A DNA stretch of 64,000 bases, taken from contig NZ_FRCK01000001.1 of assembly GCF_900142875.1 (NCBI RefSeq), forward strand, positions 603,042 to 667,041, read 5' to 3'. A model generated the notes under the pieces. The model ran no database searches. It was not told the origin of the DNA and was given only the letters and a program-made list of their open reading frames with translations. The position numbers were made by a program, and so were the translations under genes. Each line of letters opens with the position of its first letter. Positions within the stretch are counted from its first letter, which is position 1. Source of the DNA: Paracoccus solventivorans. Its GTDB lineage: Bacteria; Pseudomonadota; Alphaproteobacteria; Rhodobacterales; Rhodobacteraceae. Of the stretch, positions 54,494-64,000 are shown piece by piece.

Positions 54494-55741
54494 ATGAGCG
54501 AACCGAACACCCCTGTCCAACAGGCCAGTGCGGCGCTGCGCGCGCTGTTCGAGCCGACGCCGCTGCAACGCAACGACTTCCTGTCGGCCCGCTACGGGGC
54601 CGAGGTCCTGCTCAAGCGCGAAGATCTGACCCCGGTGCGCAGCTACAAGCTGCGCGGCGCCTTCAACGCCATGCGCCGGGCCGGGGCGGCGCCGGGGGCG
54701 CATTTCGTCTGCGCCAGCGCCGGCAACCATGCGCAGGGCGTGGCCTTTGCCTGCCGCCATTTCGGGGCCGAGGGCACCATCTTCATGCCGGTGACCACGC
54801 CGAAGCAGAAGATCGACAAGACCCGGGTGTTCGGCGGCGGCGCGATCGAGATCGTGCTGACCGGGGATTACTTCGACCAGACCCTCAAGGCCGCGCAGGA
54901 TTTCACCGTCCAGCAGGGCGCGATCTTCCTGTCGCCGTTCGACGATGCTCATGTGATCGAGGGCCAAGCGACGGTGGCGGCCGAGATCCTGGAACAGATC
55001 GAGGGCAGCCCGGACATCGTGATCCTGCCGGTGGGCGGGGGCGGGCTGGCGGCGGGCGTGACCGCGCTGATCCGCGCCGCCTTCCCCGAGGCGCGGCATG
55101 TGTTCGTCGAGCCTGGGGGCGGCGCCAGCCTGCGCGCCGCGCTCGAGGCCGGGCATCCGGTCAAGCTGCCGGCGGTCGACAATTTCGTGGACGGCGCCGC
55201 GGTGGCGCGAATCGGAGATCTTCCTTTCGAACAATTGTCGCGGTTTTCCCCGGCCGACGTGATCGTCGCGCCCGAGGACCGGGTCTGCGCGACGATGATC
55301 GAGCTGCTGAACGTCGAGGGCATCGTGCTGGAGCCCGCCGGCGCGCTGGCGGTGGACGCGCTACGCGACCTGGCCGCCGAGGGCGCGCTGGAGGGCAAGC
55401 GGGTGGTCTGCATCTGCTCGGGCGGGAACTTCGACTTCGAGCGCCTGCCCGAGGTGCGCGAACGGGCGCAACGCTGGGCCGGACTGAAGAAATACTTCAT
55501 CTTGCGCCTGCCGCAGCGGCCGGGGGCGCTGCGCGAGTTCCTCAACCTGCTGGGCCCCGAGGACGACGTGGCGCGGTTCGAATATCTCAAGAAATCGGCG
55601 CGCAACTTCGGCTCGGTGCTGATCGGGATCGAGACCAGCAGCCCCGCCAACCTGTCGGCCCTGTCCGAGCGGCTGGCCGCGGCGGGGTTCGACTGGCGCG
55701 ACATCACCGGCGACCCGGTGCTGTCAGAGTTCCTGATCTGA
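54494..55741 (+). CDS. ilvA: Threonine ammonia-lyase (threonine dehydratase)
   Basis: IlvA deaminates threonine to 2-oxobutanoate, the entry to isoleucine synthesis. The 415-residue PLP enzyme has the lysine in RSYKLRGAFNAM, CASAGNHAQGVAFAC, the GGGG phosphate loop (PVGGGGLAAG) and CSGGNFDFERL, then one ACT-like regulatory domain (about 330-412, YFILRLPQRPGALREFLNLL). It matches the short ilvA type with a single ACT-like domain. No good SD precedes the ATG at 54494. Confidence 0.93.
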   Translation: MSEPNTPVQQASAALRALFEPTPLQRNDFLSARYGAEVLLKREDLTPVRSYKLRGAFNAMRRAGAAPGAHFVCASAGNHAQGVAFACRHFGAEGTIFMPVTTPKQKIDKTRVFGGGAIEIVLTGDYFDQTLKAAQDFTVQQGAIFLSPFDDAHVIEGQATVAAEILEQIEGSPDIVILPVGGGGLAAGVTALIRAAFPEARHVFVEPGGGASLRAALEAGHPVKLPAVDNFVDGAAVARIGDLPFEQLSRFSPADVIVAPEDRVCATMIELLNVEGIVLEPAGALAVDALRDLAAEGALEGKRVVCICSGGNFDFERLPEVRERAQRWAGLKKYFILRLPQRPGALREFLNLLGPEDDVARFEYLKKSARNFGSVLIGIETSSPANLSALSERLAAAGFDWRDITGDPVLSEFLI

Positions 55742-55861
55742 GCCCATTCCCCGCGAATCATCTGCTGTCCTCCTTTCCGGCCTTGATTGCCGCATAATCC
55801 TTAGGAAATCGTGAACGGCCGCGTTAACCGGGCGTTCACAAGCGCCTGCTAGCAAGGGCGC

Positions 55862-57148
55862 ATGAAACTGCCGAATCGGGTTCCCTCCACCTCTTTGCGC
55901 ACGCCGGGCCGCGATTCGCGCCGGCGCTTGGTGCTGCTGGCCGATGGCGACCATGTCCAACGGCGGCAGCTATCCAGCCGGCTGAAGCGCAGCGGCTACC
56001 GGGTGCTCGAGGTTGCCGACGGGGCGGTGGCGCTGGAGATATGCTGCGAGCGGGCGCCCGACCTGATCCTGGCGGATCTGATGCTGGAACGGCTGTCGGG
56101 GCTGGATCTGTGCCGGGCGCATCGGGCGCTGCGGCGCCAAGGCTACGGGTATTTCATCCTGCTCGGCCCCGGCTCGAACCGCATCGACGTGGCCGAGGCG
56201 CTGCAGGCAGGCGCGGATGAGTTCCTGACCCGGCCGGTTTCCGACGCCGAGCTTCTGGCGCGGATCGCCGCGGCCGAGCGGGTGCTGGACATGCACGACG
56301 ACCTGACCGCCGCCAACCGCGAGCTGAAATCGGCGCTGGAACAGTTGAGCCAGACGCAGGAGCAGATGAACGCCGACCTGCGCGCGGCCCGTCGGCTGCA
56401 GCAGGCGATGATCCGCGAGCACCAGCGCCGCTTCGGCGCCTTCCGCATCACGCTGCTGATGCGCCCGGCCGGAATGATCGGCGGGGATTTCGTGGGATTT
56501 CATCAGCTTGATGACAATGCGGTGGGAATCCACGCGGTGGATGTCTCGGGGCACGGGGTCGCAGCGGCGCTGCTGACCGCGCGGCTGGCGGCGCAGATCG
56601 AGGCGATGACCCACGACCTGCGCGCCTCTGTCTCGGGGCTGGTCACCACGCTGAACGACATGATGCTGGATGGGCCGCAGACCGACGCCTATCTGACGAT
56701 GGTCTATGCGCGGCTCGACCTGGCGCGGCAGCGGGTGCGGCTGGTGCAGGCCGGCCACCCGCATCCGGTGATCCAGCGCGCCGACGGCAGTATCGAGCAG
56801 ATCGGCAACGGCGGGCTGCCGGTGGGGGTGGTCGCCGGCGCCCGCTATGACGAGCTGGAAGTCGCGCTGTCCCCCGGCGACCGGATGCTGATCGTCTCGG
56901 ACGGGATCACCGATGCGGTCGGGCCGCGGGGCGAGATGCTGGGCTCCGAGGGATTGCGCGCGATCCTGCGGCTGAACGCGCCGCTGTCGGGCAATGCCCT
57001 GCTGGAATCGATGTCCTGGTCGGTGTCGAGCTTCGCCAGCGGGGACCGCGCCGACGACCGCTCGGCCGTGCTGATCGAGCATCTGCCGGGCGCGGCGCTG
57101 CTGCCGCACCCGGGCGCGGGCGACGCGCCGCCCGAGGGGGTCACATGA
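55862..57148 (+). CDS. Response-regulator PP2C-type phosphatase (REC - coiled coil - SpoIIE)
   Basis: The 428-residue protein has a receiver domain (about 20-140, with LILADLMLERLSGLDL holding the phospho-acceptor aspartate), a coiled-coil (about 150-180, ELKSALEQLSQTQEQMNADLR) and a SpoIIE/RsbU-type phosphatase domain (about 195-410, MIGGDFVGFHQL, DVSGHGVAAALL, GDRMLIVSDGITDA). Such proteins control anti-sigma or anti-anti-sigma factors by dephosphorylation. No sigma or anti-sigma partner is in the window. It overlaps the convergent L,D-transpeptidase gene by 8 bases. Confidence 0.93.
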   Translation: MKLPNRVPSTSLRTPGRDSRRRLVLLADGDHVQRRQLSSRLKRSGYRVLEVADGAVALEICCERAPDLILADLMLERLSGLDLCRAHRALRRQGYGYFILLGPGSNRIDVAEALQAGADEFLTRPVSDAELLARIAAAERVLDMHDDLTAANRELKSALEQLSQTQEQMNADLRAARRLQQAMIREHQRRFGAFRITLLMRPAGMIGGDFVGFHQLDDNAVGIHAVDVSGHGVAAALLTARLAAQIEAMTHDLRASVSGLVTTLNDMMLDGPQTDAYLTMVYARLDLARQRVRLVQAGHPHPVIQRADGSIEQIGNGGLPVGVVAGARYDELEVALSPGDRMLIVSDGITDAVGPRGEMLGSEGLRAILRLNAPLSGNALLESMSWSVSSFASGDRADDRSAVLIEHLPGAALLPHPGAGDAPPEGVT

Positions 57149-57806
57149 CCAGGACCTGCGTCCCCACCTTGGTCAGGTTGTAAAGCTGCACGATATGCTC
57201 GTTATACAGCCCGATGCAGCCGTTCGAGGATTTGCGCCCGATCTTGCGGGTGTCATGGGTGCCGTGGATGCGGTAATACTGCCAGCTCAGCCACAGCGCA
57301 TGGGTGCCCATGGGGTTGTCCGGCCCGGGCGGAACGAAATCGGGCCATTCGGGATTGCGCTTCTTCATTTCGGGGGTGGGCGCCCAGCTGGGGCCCTCGA
57401 CCTTCTTGATGATCTCGGTGCGGCCGGTGCGGGTCAGGTCGGGGCTGACCGGCACCGAGGTCGGGAACAGGCGGAAATCGTTGCCGTCCTCGGACCAGAA
57501 GCTGAGCGCGCGCGAGGTCAGGTCGACCAGGATCGCGCCGTTCTTCAGGGTCGAGAAATACGGCCGCCAGTCGTGCATCCGAAAGCTCGAGACGTTCCGG
57601 CGGTTGTCCTGCGCCGCATCGACCTGGACCACCCCCGCATCCGGGGTCGCCCCGGCCGCAGCCGGAAGGATGCGCCGCAGCATCTGGCCGGTCCACGGGT
57701 CGACCGCCTGCGCGGCCACGGGCCCGGCCAGCCCTGCCGCACCCAGCGCGACCGAGCTTGCCAGAAAGCGGCGCCGGCCCGGGTCAGAGGGGGTGTTCGC
57801 GGACAT
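57141..57806 (-). CDS. L,D-transpeptidase (YkuD family), Tat-exported
   Basis: The 221-residue enzyme forms 3-3 peptidoglycan cross-links or anchors proteins. It has a Tat signal (GRRRFLASSVALGAAG, 1 to about 33) and the catalytic YkuD domain (about 90-220) ending in HGTHDTRKIGRKSSNGCIGL with the catalytic His, Ser and Cys. The ATG at 57806 follows AAAGGAAGAA. It ends over the convergent phosphatase gene. Confidence 0.93.
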   Translation of the reverse strand: MSANTPSDPGRRRFLASSVALGAAGLAGPVAAQAVDPWTGQMLRRILPAAAGATPDAGVVQVDAAQDNRRNVSSFRMHDWRPYFSTLKNGAILVDLTSRALSFWSEDGNDFRLFPTSVPVSPDLTRTGRTEIIKKVEGPSWAPTPEMKKRNPEWPDFVPPGPDNPMGTHALWLSWQYYRIHGTHDTRKIGRKSSNGCIGLYNEHIVQLYNLTKVGTQVLVM

Positions 57807-57990
57807 GGATTCTTCCTTTCTGCCTTCTGCCCGGCGCTTCCGGCTCTTGGCGGGCGTTGCTCGAAAACCTGCATCCAGCAGATAGTCCGGGCGCCGGGCA
57901 GATCAACTCAAACCCCTGTCATCGGCCCGGATTCCCGGCACGATGCGGTGGCGCGGCCACAGGCGACGACCCGCACCGGCGCAGAGGCGG

Positions 57991-58506
57991 TCAGCGCCCG
58001 TCCAGCCGCACGAAATCCCGCACGCTGCCCTGGCCGGGCTGGACCTCGGCCCAGTCCTCGGCCTGGAAGTCCACCACCAACGTCGCCGCGGTGGGATAGC
58101 TGCGGAACTGCGGGTCCAGCGGCGGCTGCGCCGGCAGCATCGCGGCAAAGGCGGCGATGCCGGGATTGTGGCCGATCATCATCACCGTCGGCGCCGTCGC
58201 ACTTTGCAGCACCCGCAGCATCGTGGCGGGGTCGGCGTGATACAGCGCCGGTTCGATCCGCAGCACCGGCAAGGTCTCGAACACCGCGTCGGCGGCGCAA
58301 TCCCAGGTCTCGGCGGTACGGCGCGACGAGGAACACAGCACCTCCTCCGGGTCATAGCCGCGGCTGGCCAGCCAGTCGCCCAGCGCGCGGGCCGAGCGGC
58401 GGCCACGCGCGTTCAGCGGCCGGTCGTGATCGGAGACCGACGGGTCGTCCCAGTCCGACTTGGCATGACGGGTCAGGATCAGGCGGCAATGTCCCGGTGA
58501 AGTCAT
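57991..58506 (-). CDS. Histidine phosphatase family protein (SixA-like)
   Basis: The 171-residue phosphohistidine phosphatase has the catalytic TRHAKSDWDDP motif with the nucleophile histidine (about 14), SSRRTAETW and the second histidine in MIGHNPGIAAF. SixA-type enzymes can dephosphorylate phosphotransfer proteins, but the target here is unknown. The ATG at 58506 is used; the gene stands between the L,D-transpeptidase and argB, all on the minus strand. Confidence 0.92.
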   Translation of the reverse strand: MTSPGHCRLILTRHAKSDWDDPSVSDHDRPLNARGRRSARALGDWLASRGYDPEEVLCSSSRRTAETWDCAADAVFETLPVLRIEPALYHADPATMLRVLQSATAPTVMMIGHNPGIAAFAAMLPAQPPLDPQFRSYPTAATLVVDFQAEDWAEVQPGQGSVRDFVRLDGR

Positions 58507-58595
58507 CCTGATCCGTCCCCTTGCGGTTGTTCCGACAGTAAATCAGACTGCCACCCGATGCTGCGACCCGCAAGCGGGACCGCACCGGGTCGGCG

Positions 58596-59495
58596 TCAAA
58601 GTTCGCTTCCACCCTGGCGCAGCCCGTGCGGCTTGATCCGCGGCTCGGTCGAGCGGATCAGGCTGCCCGCCCCCTGTTCGGTGAACAGCTCGAGCAGCGC
58701 GGCATGGGGGACGCGCCCGTCCAGGATCACCACCGCGCGCACCCCCTGTTCCAGCGCTGCCAGCGCGGTCTCGGTCTTGGGGATCATGCCGCCGGCGATG
58801 GTGCCGTCGGCGATCATCGCGCGCACCTGGTCGGGGTGGATCTGGGTCAGCACCTGCCCCGCGCCGTCCTTGACCCCCGCCACGTCGGTCAACAGCAGCA
58901 GACGGTCGGCCTGCAGCGCGCCGGCGATGGCCCCGGCGGCAGTGTCGCCGTTGACGTTGAAGGTCTCGTTGTCGGCCATGCCGGTCGCGACCGGGGCGAT
59001 CACCGGGATCAGCCCTGCGGCGTACAGGTCGCGGATGATCTGGATGTTCATTTCCACCGGGCGGCCGACGAAGCCCAGCTCGGGGTCGTCGGGCTCGCAC
59101 ACCATCAGGTCGTCGTCCTTGCCGGAAATCCCGATGGCGCGGCCGCCGGCGTCGTTGATCGCCTGCACGATGCGCTTGTTGACCAGGCCGGACAGCACCA
59201 TTTCGACCACCTGCACGGTTTCCTTGGTGGTGACCCGCTTGCCGCGGACGAAATGGCTGTCGATGCCCAGCCGGCCCAGCAGCTCGTTGATCATCGGGCC
59301 GCCGCCGTGGACCACCACCGGGTGGATGCCGACCTGCTTCATCAGCACGATGTCGCGGGCGAACTCGGCCATCGCCTCATCGTCGCCCATCGCATTGCCG
59401 CCGAACTTCACGACGACGACCGCGCCGGCATAGCGCTGCATGTAGGGCAGCGCCTCGGACAGGGTTCGGGCGGTGGTGACGAAGTCTCGGTCCAT
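58596..59495 (-). CDS. argB: Acetylglutamate kinase
   Basis: ArgB phosphorylates N-acetylglutamate in arginine synthesis and is the usual arginine-inhibited step. The 299-residue amino-acid-kinase-fold protein has [11 protein letters not shown] (about 35-45), [42 protein letters not shown] and [12 protein letters not shown]. The long N-terminal helix ([19 protein letters not shown]) is typical of the arginine-sensitive hexameric form. Start [10 protein letters not shown] at 59495 is chosen to match relatives; an ATG at 59510 adds five residues and has no better SD. Confidence 0.95.
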   Translation of the reverse strand: MDRDFVTTARTLSEALPYMQRYAGAVVVVKFGGNAMGDDEAMAEFARDIVLMKQVGIHPVVVHGGGPMINELLGRLGIDSHFVRGKRVTTKETVQVVEMVLSGLVNKRIVQAINDAGGRAIGISGKDDDLMVCEPDDPELGFVGRPVEMNIQIIRDLYAAGLIPVIAPVATGMADNETFNVNGDTAAGAIAGALQADRLLLLTDVAGVKDGAGQVLTQIHPDQVRAMIADGTIAGGMIPKTETALAALEQGVRAVVILDGRVPHAALLELFTEQGAGSLIRSTEPRIKPHGLRQGGSEL

Positions 59496-59622
59496 GCGCT
59501 GCAGTCTCATGCGGAAGGGAATCCCTGTAGGTGGCGCGACGCTAGGCAATGCGCGCCGCAAGGTCCAGACCGCCCGTGCCGGGATCGGCGAACTCGGGCC
59601 GGGGCGTGTCGGCATTGCCGAA

Positions 59623-59641
59623 GGGGCGGGTTTCCCGCCCC
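59623..59641 (-). terminator. Hairpin downstream of the long RTX gene
   Basis: GGGGCGGG and CCCGCCCC form an 8-bp stem with a 3-base loop 12 bases past the RTX stop codon on the minus strand. There is no U-tract. Confidence 0.5.
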
Positions 59642-59652
59642 CGGGCCGAGGG

Positions 59653-62544
59653 TCACAGGATGAAATCCGCCTCCGACAGGATCGGGGCCTGTTCGAGCAG
59701 GATGGACAGGTCGGCGATGCCGTCGCCGTCCAGGTCGGCCTCGACCACCGTCAGACCGCCGCGCAACGACCAGCGCAGCTCTCCGGCGGTGCCGGAAAAC
59801 GCGTTGCCGCCGATTGGCGCCAGCCCCAACCCGGCAAACTGCATCCGGTCCACCCCGGGGGTGAAATCGGTGATCGCATCCTCGGCCCCCGGGGGCGAAT
59901 CGGGCGGCTCGAAGACGAAGACATCGGCGCCGTCGCCGCCGGTCATCCGGTCGGCGCCGGTGCCGCCCACCAGCGTGTCGTTGCCCGGGCCGCCCAGCAG
60001 GCGGTCGTTGCCGGCCCCGCCCAGCAGCAGGTCGTCGTTCCAGCCGCCGTCCAGGGTGTCGTTGCCATCGCCCCCGTCCAGCACGTCGTTGCCGCCCTCG
60101 CCCAGCATCAGGTCGGCGCCGTCGCCGCCCTGCAGCGTGTCGTGGCCGGTGCCGCCGAACAGCCGGTCGTTGCCTGCCTCGCCCAGCAGCAGGTCGTCAC
60201 CACCGTTTCCGCGCAGCGTGTCGTTGCCGGCGCCGCCATGGATGGTGTCGTTGCCGCCCTCGCCATAGATGAAATCGTCGCCGTCATCGCCATACAGCAG
60301 ATCCTCATCCTCGCCGCCAAAGATCAGGTCGTTGCCGGCGCCGCCCTCGATCACGTCGCGGCCCGGGCCGCCCAGGATCAGGTCGTCGCCCGCCCCGCCG
60401 AAAATGGTGTCGTGTCCGGCTGCGCCCAGGATGTTGTCGCGGCCGCCGCCGGCCTCGATCCAGTCGTTGCCGGCGCCGCCGCGGATGGTGTCGTCGCCGT
60501 CGCCGGCGTGGAAACGGTCGTTCCCGGCGCCGCCGAACATCATGCTGTTGCCATCAAGGTCGATGAAGACGTTGTCGCCGTTCAGGTCCAGCAGCAGGTC
60601 GTCGCCCGCACCGCCGATCATGGTGTCGTTGCCCCCCATGCCGAACAGCCGGTCGTTGCCCGCCCCGCCCTCGAGATGGTCGTCGCCGGCACCGCCGTTA
60701 ATGCGGTCGTTGCCGGCGTCGCCATAGATGCGGTCGTTGCCGCCCTCGGCCCCGATCAGGTCGTCGCCATCCTCGCCCCAGATGGTGTCGTTCCCCTCGC
60801 CCGCCAGCACCAGGTCGTCGCCGGCGCCGCCGCGGATCAGGTCGTTGCCTGCGCCGCCCCAGACGGTATCGTTGCCGTCCCCGGCCAGCACGCTGTCGCT
60901 GCCCATGCCGCCGTGGATGAAATCGTCCAGCGCGCTGCCAAAGATGGTGTCGTCGCCGCCATAGCCATAGACGGTCGAGCCCCCGCGCGAGGCGGTCAGC
61001 ACGTCCCCGACAGCGGTGCCGTGGATGGTCGAGCGCACGTCCGGCGGCTGGTAATGGGTCAGCGAGAACATCGCATCGGTGAAATGGCTGGCGTCCAGCC
61101 GCTGGCCGTTGCGGGTGTGGATGTCGATGATGGTCTCGCCAAAGCGCACGCTGATGCCGTCGGGCAGCGGCTGAAAGCGCAGCTGCTGGACCGAGCGGAT
61201 CATCCCCAGCATCGACAGGTCGATGCGGTCGATGCCGGGTTCATAGTCGCCGATCATCACCTGCCCGGCGATCGGCAGCGGGATGAAGGTGTCGGCGCCG
61301 TTGCCGCCATACATCCACAGCGTGCGGTTGCCGGCGATCAGGATGTCGTCGCCGTCATGGCCGTTGATCCTGGTGGTGCCGTTGCCGCCCTGGATCAGGT
61401 CGTTGCCGGCGGTGCCGTCATGCAGCCCCGCGCCGACCTGCACGGTCTGGCCGACGGGGCCGGGGTCGATCACGAACTGGCTGACCCCCTGTTCCACCTG
61501 CGAGGCGGCAAAGACCGCGATCTTGCCGCCGATCGCCCGCACCGCCAGCGCCGAGACGTCCAGCAGCGTGGTTTCGGCCGAATCGGCGATGCTGCTCAGG
61601 TGGATCAGCCGCCCGTCGGGGGTCAGGGTGAACAGGCTCAGCCCGTCGTCGCTGCCGCCGGCCAGCACATAGGCGCGGCCGTCGATGGTGACGGTTTCCA
61701 TCACCGTCGCGTTGCGGAATCTCGTGGCCAGCTCGTCGATGACGTGATCGACCGGGATCAGCGCGCCGTCGGGCAGCACCCGCACCGTGGTCAGCGACGA
61801 GCTTTGCGCCGAGCTGACCACCAGATAATGCCGCCCCGCGACCTCGACCGCGGCGATGTCGCGCGGGCCGTTGAAGCCGGTGCCGTTGTCGGCGCCGAAC
61901 AGCTCGGCCGGTTCCAGCGTGCCGTCGGGGCGGACCCGGTGCGAGGCGATGAAGTTCCCGCGCGTCGAGGCGCTGATCAGCAGGTCGAGCCCGCCCACCC
62001 GCAGCGGCAGGATCGCGTCGATCTGCGCATCCGCCGGCAGGCCGGTGGGGCGGGTGGTGCTGTCGCCCTGCACCAGCCGCCCGTCCGGTAGCTGCTGCCA
62101 CAGCGTCACCGGCGCCTGCCCGCGGGTCGAGCCATAGACCAGCGACAGCCCGCTGGCGGTGGTGAAGCTGCCCGCATGCAGCAGATCCTCGGGCAGGGCG
62201 GAATCGACAAAGCCGCGGTCGGCGCCGCCGCGGCCTGCGTCGGTCAGCACATGCACCTGCCCCGCGGCCTGGTTCAGCCCCGCGGCCAGCAGCGACACCC
62301 CGCCCGGCCGGTCGAGCAGCACCGCCTGCGGGTCGCCCAGATGCGTCAGCTTGCGGTGGTATTCATAATCGCCCAGCAGCCGCGGCAGCAGCCCGGTGCC
62401 GTCCACCCCCCAGATCGAGACCCCGCCGCCGGCATAGGTGGCACCGACCAGCACCACCTGTCCGCCGACCTGCCCCAGCGTCAGGTCCGAGATGTTGCCG
62501 ACATAGCCCTGCGTGATCGTCGCGACATGCTGGAAACTGGCCAT
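59653..62544 (-). CDS. Large RTX calcium-binding protein with N-terminal beta-propeller-like region
   Basis: The 963-residue acidic protein is probably secreted by a type I system. Residues 1-370 consist of repeating beta-strand units with [20 protein letters not shown] and [13 protein letters not shown] blades, suggesting a beta-propeller. Residues 380-525 form a spacer with one or two RTX turns. Residues 527-875 hold about 37 RTX nonapeptides (GGxGNDxLx). Residues 876-963 match the serralysin C-terminal type ([32 protein letters not shown]) and end in FIL, a T1SS secretion signal. The ATG at 62544 is chosen; a GTG at 62553 is in frame. No protease motif is seen. Confidence 0.88.
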   Translation of the reverse strand: MASFQHVATITQGYVGNISDLTLGQVGGQVVLVGATYAGGGVSIWGVDGTGLLPRLLGDYEYHRKLTHLGDPQAVLLDRPGGVSLLAAGLNQAAGQVHVLTDAGRGGADRGFVDSALPEDLLHAGSFTTASGLSLVYGSTRGQAPVTLWQQLPDGRLVQGDSTTRPTGLPADAQIDAILPLRVGGLDLLISASTRGNFIASHRVRPDGTLEPAELFGADNGTGFNGPRDIAAVEVAGRHYLVVSSAQSSSLTTVRVLPDGALIPVDHVIDELATRFRNATVMETVTIDGRAYVLAGGSDDGLSLFTLTPDGRLIHLSSIADSAETTLLDVSALAVRAIGGKIAVFAASQVEQGVSQFVIDPGPVGQTVQVGAGLHDGTAGNDLIQGGNGTTRINGHDGDDILIAGNRTLWMYGGNGADTFIPLPIAGQVMIGDYEPGIDRIDLSMLGMIRSVQQLRFQPLPDGISVRFGETIIDIHTRNGQRLDASHFTDAMFSLTHYQPPDVRSTIHGTAVGDVLTASRGGSTVYGYGGDDTIFGSALDDFIHGGMGSDSVLAGDGNDTVWGGAGNDLIRGGAGDDLVLAGEGNDTIWGEDGDDLIGAEGGNDRIYGDAGNDRINGGAGDDHLEGGAGNDRLFGMGGNDTMIGGAGDDLLLDLNGDNVFIDLDGNSMMFGGAGNDRFHAGDGDDTIRGGAGNDWIEAGGGRDNILGAAGHDTIFGGAGDDLILGGPGRDVIEGGAGNDLIFGGEDEDLLYGDDGDDFIYGEGGNDTIHGGAGNDTLRGNGGDDLLLGEAGNDRLFGGTGHDTLQGGDGADLMLGEGGNDVLDGGDGNDTLDGGWNDDLLLGGAGNDRLLGGPGNDTLVGGTGADRMTGGDGADVFVFEPPDSPPGAEDAITDFTPGVDRMQFAGLGLAPIGGNAFSGTAGELRWSLRGGLTVVEADLDGDGIADLSILLEQAPILSEADFIL

Positions 62545-62637
62545 GACACCCACCGCCCCTGGAAAATCAGGCCGATACTGCGCCTTCGCCGGTTAACAGG
62601 CGATGACCGTCGCCCGCAGTTTTGCGTTGGATTTTAA

Positions 62638-63768
62638 TCAGCCGCGGCGGAAGGGGCCGAACTCGGCGGTCTCGGCCATGTCCTCGCCGACCAGCCGGGT
62701 TTCGCGGTGCAGGTAATCCTCGACCGCCCGGCGGAACCCCGGATCGGCGATCCAATGCAGCGAGTGCGTTTCAGCGGGCATGTAGCCGCGGGCGAGCTTG
62801 TGTTCGCCCTGCGCCCCGGCCTCGACCCGCGACAGCCCCTGCGCGATCGCAAAGTCGATGGCGCGGTGGTAGCACAGCTCGAAATGCAGGCAGGGGTGGT
62901 CCTCGATACAGCCCCAATAGCGGCCGAACAGCGCCTCCTGCCCGATCAGGTTCAGCGCGCCGGCGACCGGGCGGCCGTCGCGTTCCGCCAGCACCAGCAG
63001 GCAATCGTCGCGCATCACCTGGTGCAGCAGGTCGAAGAACGCCCGCGTCAGATAGGGCCGCCCCCATTTGCGGCCGCCGGTGTCCTGATAGAACGCCCAC
63101 ATCGCGTCCCAATGCTCCGGGCGCAGGTCGTCGCCGGTCAGGGACAGGATGCGGCCGCCAAAGGCGTTGGCGCGCTCTCGCTCCTTGCGCAGCGCCTTGC
63201 GCTTGCGGCTGGACAGCGCCGCCAGGAAATCCTCGTAGCTGCCGTAGCCCGCGTTCAGCCAGTGGTATTGCGTGGTGGTCCGCCCCAGCCAGCCCTGCGA
63301 TTCGCCGAAAGCCCGTTCGTCTGCCGTGCAGAAGGTGACATGGGCCGAGGACAGCCCCGCCTGCCCCGCCACCTGCGCCATCGCCGCCAGCAGCGCCGCC
63401 TGCACCCTACTGTCGCGGGCGATCAGCCGCGGGCCGGTGGCGGGGGTAAAGGGCACGGCGGATTGCAGCTTGGGGTAATACTGGCCTCCGGCGCGATGCC
63501 ATGCCTCGGCCCAGCCGTGATCAAAGATATATTCGCCCTGGCTGTGGGTCTTCAGATAGGCCGGCGCCACCCCCACCACCTGACCGGCCACCCGCGCCAC
63601 CAGATGCGAGGGATGCCAGCCCGTCCCCTCACCCACCGACCCCGAGGCTTCCAGCGCCGACAGGAAACGATGGCTGGTAAAAGGATCGCCGCCCGCCCCG
63701 CAGTCATCCCACAGGGCGGCATCCACCGCATCGATGCGGGGCAGGACGGAAACGCTCAGCTCGGCCAT
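62638..63768 (-). CDS. GNAT-fold protein of the COG3146 (peptidogalycan-type) family
   Basis: The 376-residue protein has the double-GNAT layout of the COG3146 family: DPFTSHRFLSALEASGS near the start, a hydrophobic DHGWAEAWHRAGGQYYPKLQSAVPFTPATGPRL stretch in two blocks, SSRKRKALRKERERAN and the C-terminal FELCYHRAIDFAIAQGL with GEHKLARGYMP. FemAB-like or acyltransferase activity on a peptide or cell-wall component is usually inferred for this family. The ATG at 63768 is chosen; a second ATG is 9 bases upstream. The gene ends 94 bases before the RTX start. Confidence 0.88.
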   Translation of the reverse strand: MAELSVSVLPRIDAVDAALWDDCGAGGDPFTSHRFLSALEASGSVGEGTGWHPSHLVARVAGQVVGVAPAYLKTHSQGEYIFDHGWAEAWHRAGGQYYPKLQSAVPFTPATGPRLIARDSRVQAALLAAMAQVAGQAGLSSAHVTFCTADERAFGESQGWLGRTTTQYHWLNAGYGSYEDFLAALSSRKRKALRKERERANAFGGRILSLTGDDLRPEHWDAMWAFYQDTGGRKWGRPYLTRAFFDLLHQVMRDDCLLVLAERDGRPVAGALNLIGQEALFGRYWGCIEDHPCLHFELCYHRAIDFAIAQGLSRVEAGAQGEHKLARGYMPAETHSLHWIADPGFRRAVEDYLHRETRLVGEDMAETAEFGPFRRG

Positions 63769-63809
63769 GACGCCCAAGATAGGCGCTGGCGGGCCGGGTT
63801 CAAACGCCT

Positions 63810-64000
63810 AGGCTGTGAACTCATAAACGGGATTCCGTTGTGATAGCAGGCGTGATTCACTGAACCTATGGAGGGTTCAGGATGGCGCGTTTCGATCTGA
63901 CGGACTTTGAATGGGAACTGATCCGCCCGCTTCTGCCGAACAAGCCGCGTGGGGTGGCGCGGGTGGATGACCGGCGGGTGCTGAACGGTATCTTCTGGGT
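63810..64000 (+). mobile_element. Left end of an IS5-family insertion sequence, cut by the window edge
   Basis: The probable left terminal sequence starts near 63811 with GGCTGTGAACTCATAAAC, directly after CTA, which could be a TNA-type target duplication. A transposase frame follows. Because the right end is outside the window the exact border and the target duplication are not confirmed. Confidence 0.75.
63882..64000 (+). CDS. IS5-family transposase, N-terminal part
   Basis: The frame starts MARFDLTDFEWELIRPLLP and continues GVARVDDRRVLNGIFWV to the window edge (39 residues), the DUF4096-type N-terminus of IS5-family transposases. The ATG at 63882 follows TGGAGGGTTCAG. The DDE catalytic part is outside the window. 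Confidence 0.92.
   Translation, partial: MARFDLTDFEWELIRPLLPNKPRGVARVDDRRVLNGIFW

Overview
The window is about 70% GC, has tightly packed operons with many 4-base ATGA or GTGA stop/start overlaps, and reads as chromosome of an alphaproteobacterium of the Rhodobacterales (Paracoccus-like). The grounds are overall protein character, codon use, Rhodobacterales-style intergenic hairpin repeats that end in ATATTT, and gene sets such as nadABC-panB, TRAP and tsuA-like operons. The genus is inference; no 16S gene is present.

Layout. 1-2441: the end of a branched-chain amino-acid-type (liv) ABC operon, divergent from a PaaK-like acyl-CoA ligase. 2544-7035: nadA-nadB-nadC-panB (NAD and pantothenate synthesis). 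7216-10367: a BKACE/DUF849 enzyme and a class III aminotransferase, divergent from an RpiR-type regulator. 10402-12399: an RTX protein with a Hint (autoprocessing) domain. 12744-20391: a giant alpha-2-macroglobulin paired with penicillin-binding protein 1C. 20534-21643: an intracellular PHA depolymerase. 21990-29176: a catabolic operon (thiolase, acyl-CoA synthetase, TRAP transporter, SDR) divergent from a PAS-LuxR regulator. 29293-33101: an OsmF/YehZYXW-type osmolyte ABC importer. 33098-34750: a membrane-anchored glutamate-synthase-like FMN protein. 35110-37344: a sulfurtransferase, a YeeE/TsuA-type sulfur transporter and a 58-residue protein. 37353-41436: a polar amino-acid ABC importer co-transcribed with a C45 acyltransferase/peptidase and a second RpiR regulator. 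41562-43310: a membrane-anchored ThiF-like enzyme and dut. 43574-48414: gpmI, an EnvC-like protein, ctpA and rppH. 48792-51396: a DUF421 protein, a small unknown protein and an MltB-type lytic transglycosylase, closed by a good terminator.

51451-53146 is the one clearly accessory, decayed stretch. It holds tyrosine-recombinase fragments, a 7-mer array (7 copies), tRNA-Cys, an 8-mer array (16 copies) and a degenerate second copy of the 3' end of argG. After it come argG, ilvA, a REC-PP2C phosphatase, an L,D-transpeptidase, a SixA-type phosphatase, argB, a second long RTX protein, a COG3146 acyltransferase-like protein, and the left end of an IS5-family insertion sequence that runs off the window.

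The window does not contain a defence island, CRISPR array, prophage or secondary-metabolite cluster. The most interesting material is (i) a dispersed hairpin repeat family that in one place supplies the nadB ribosome binding site, (ii) the argG 3'-end duplication and tandem arrays beside tRNA-Cys, (iii) the importer-C45-RpiR operon, and (iv) two large orphan RTX proteins, one with a Hint domain. None of these is proven to be a new system.
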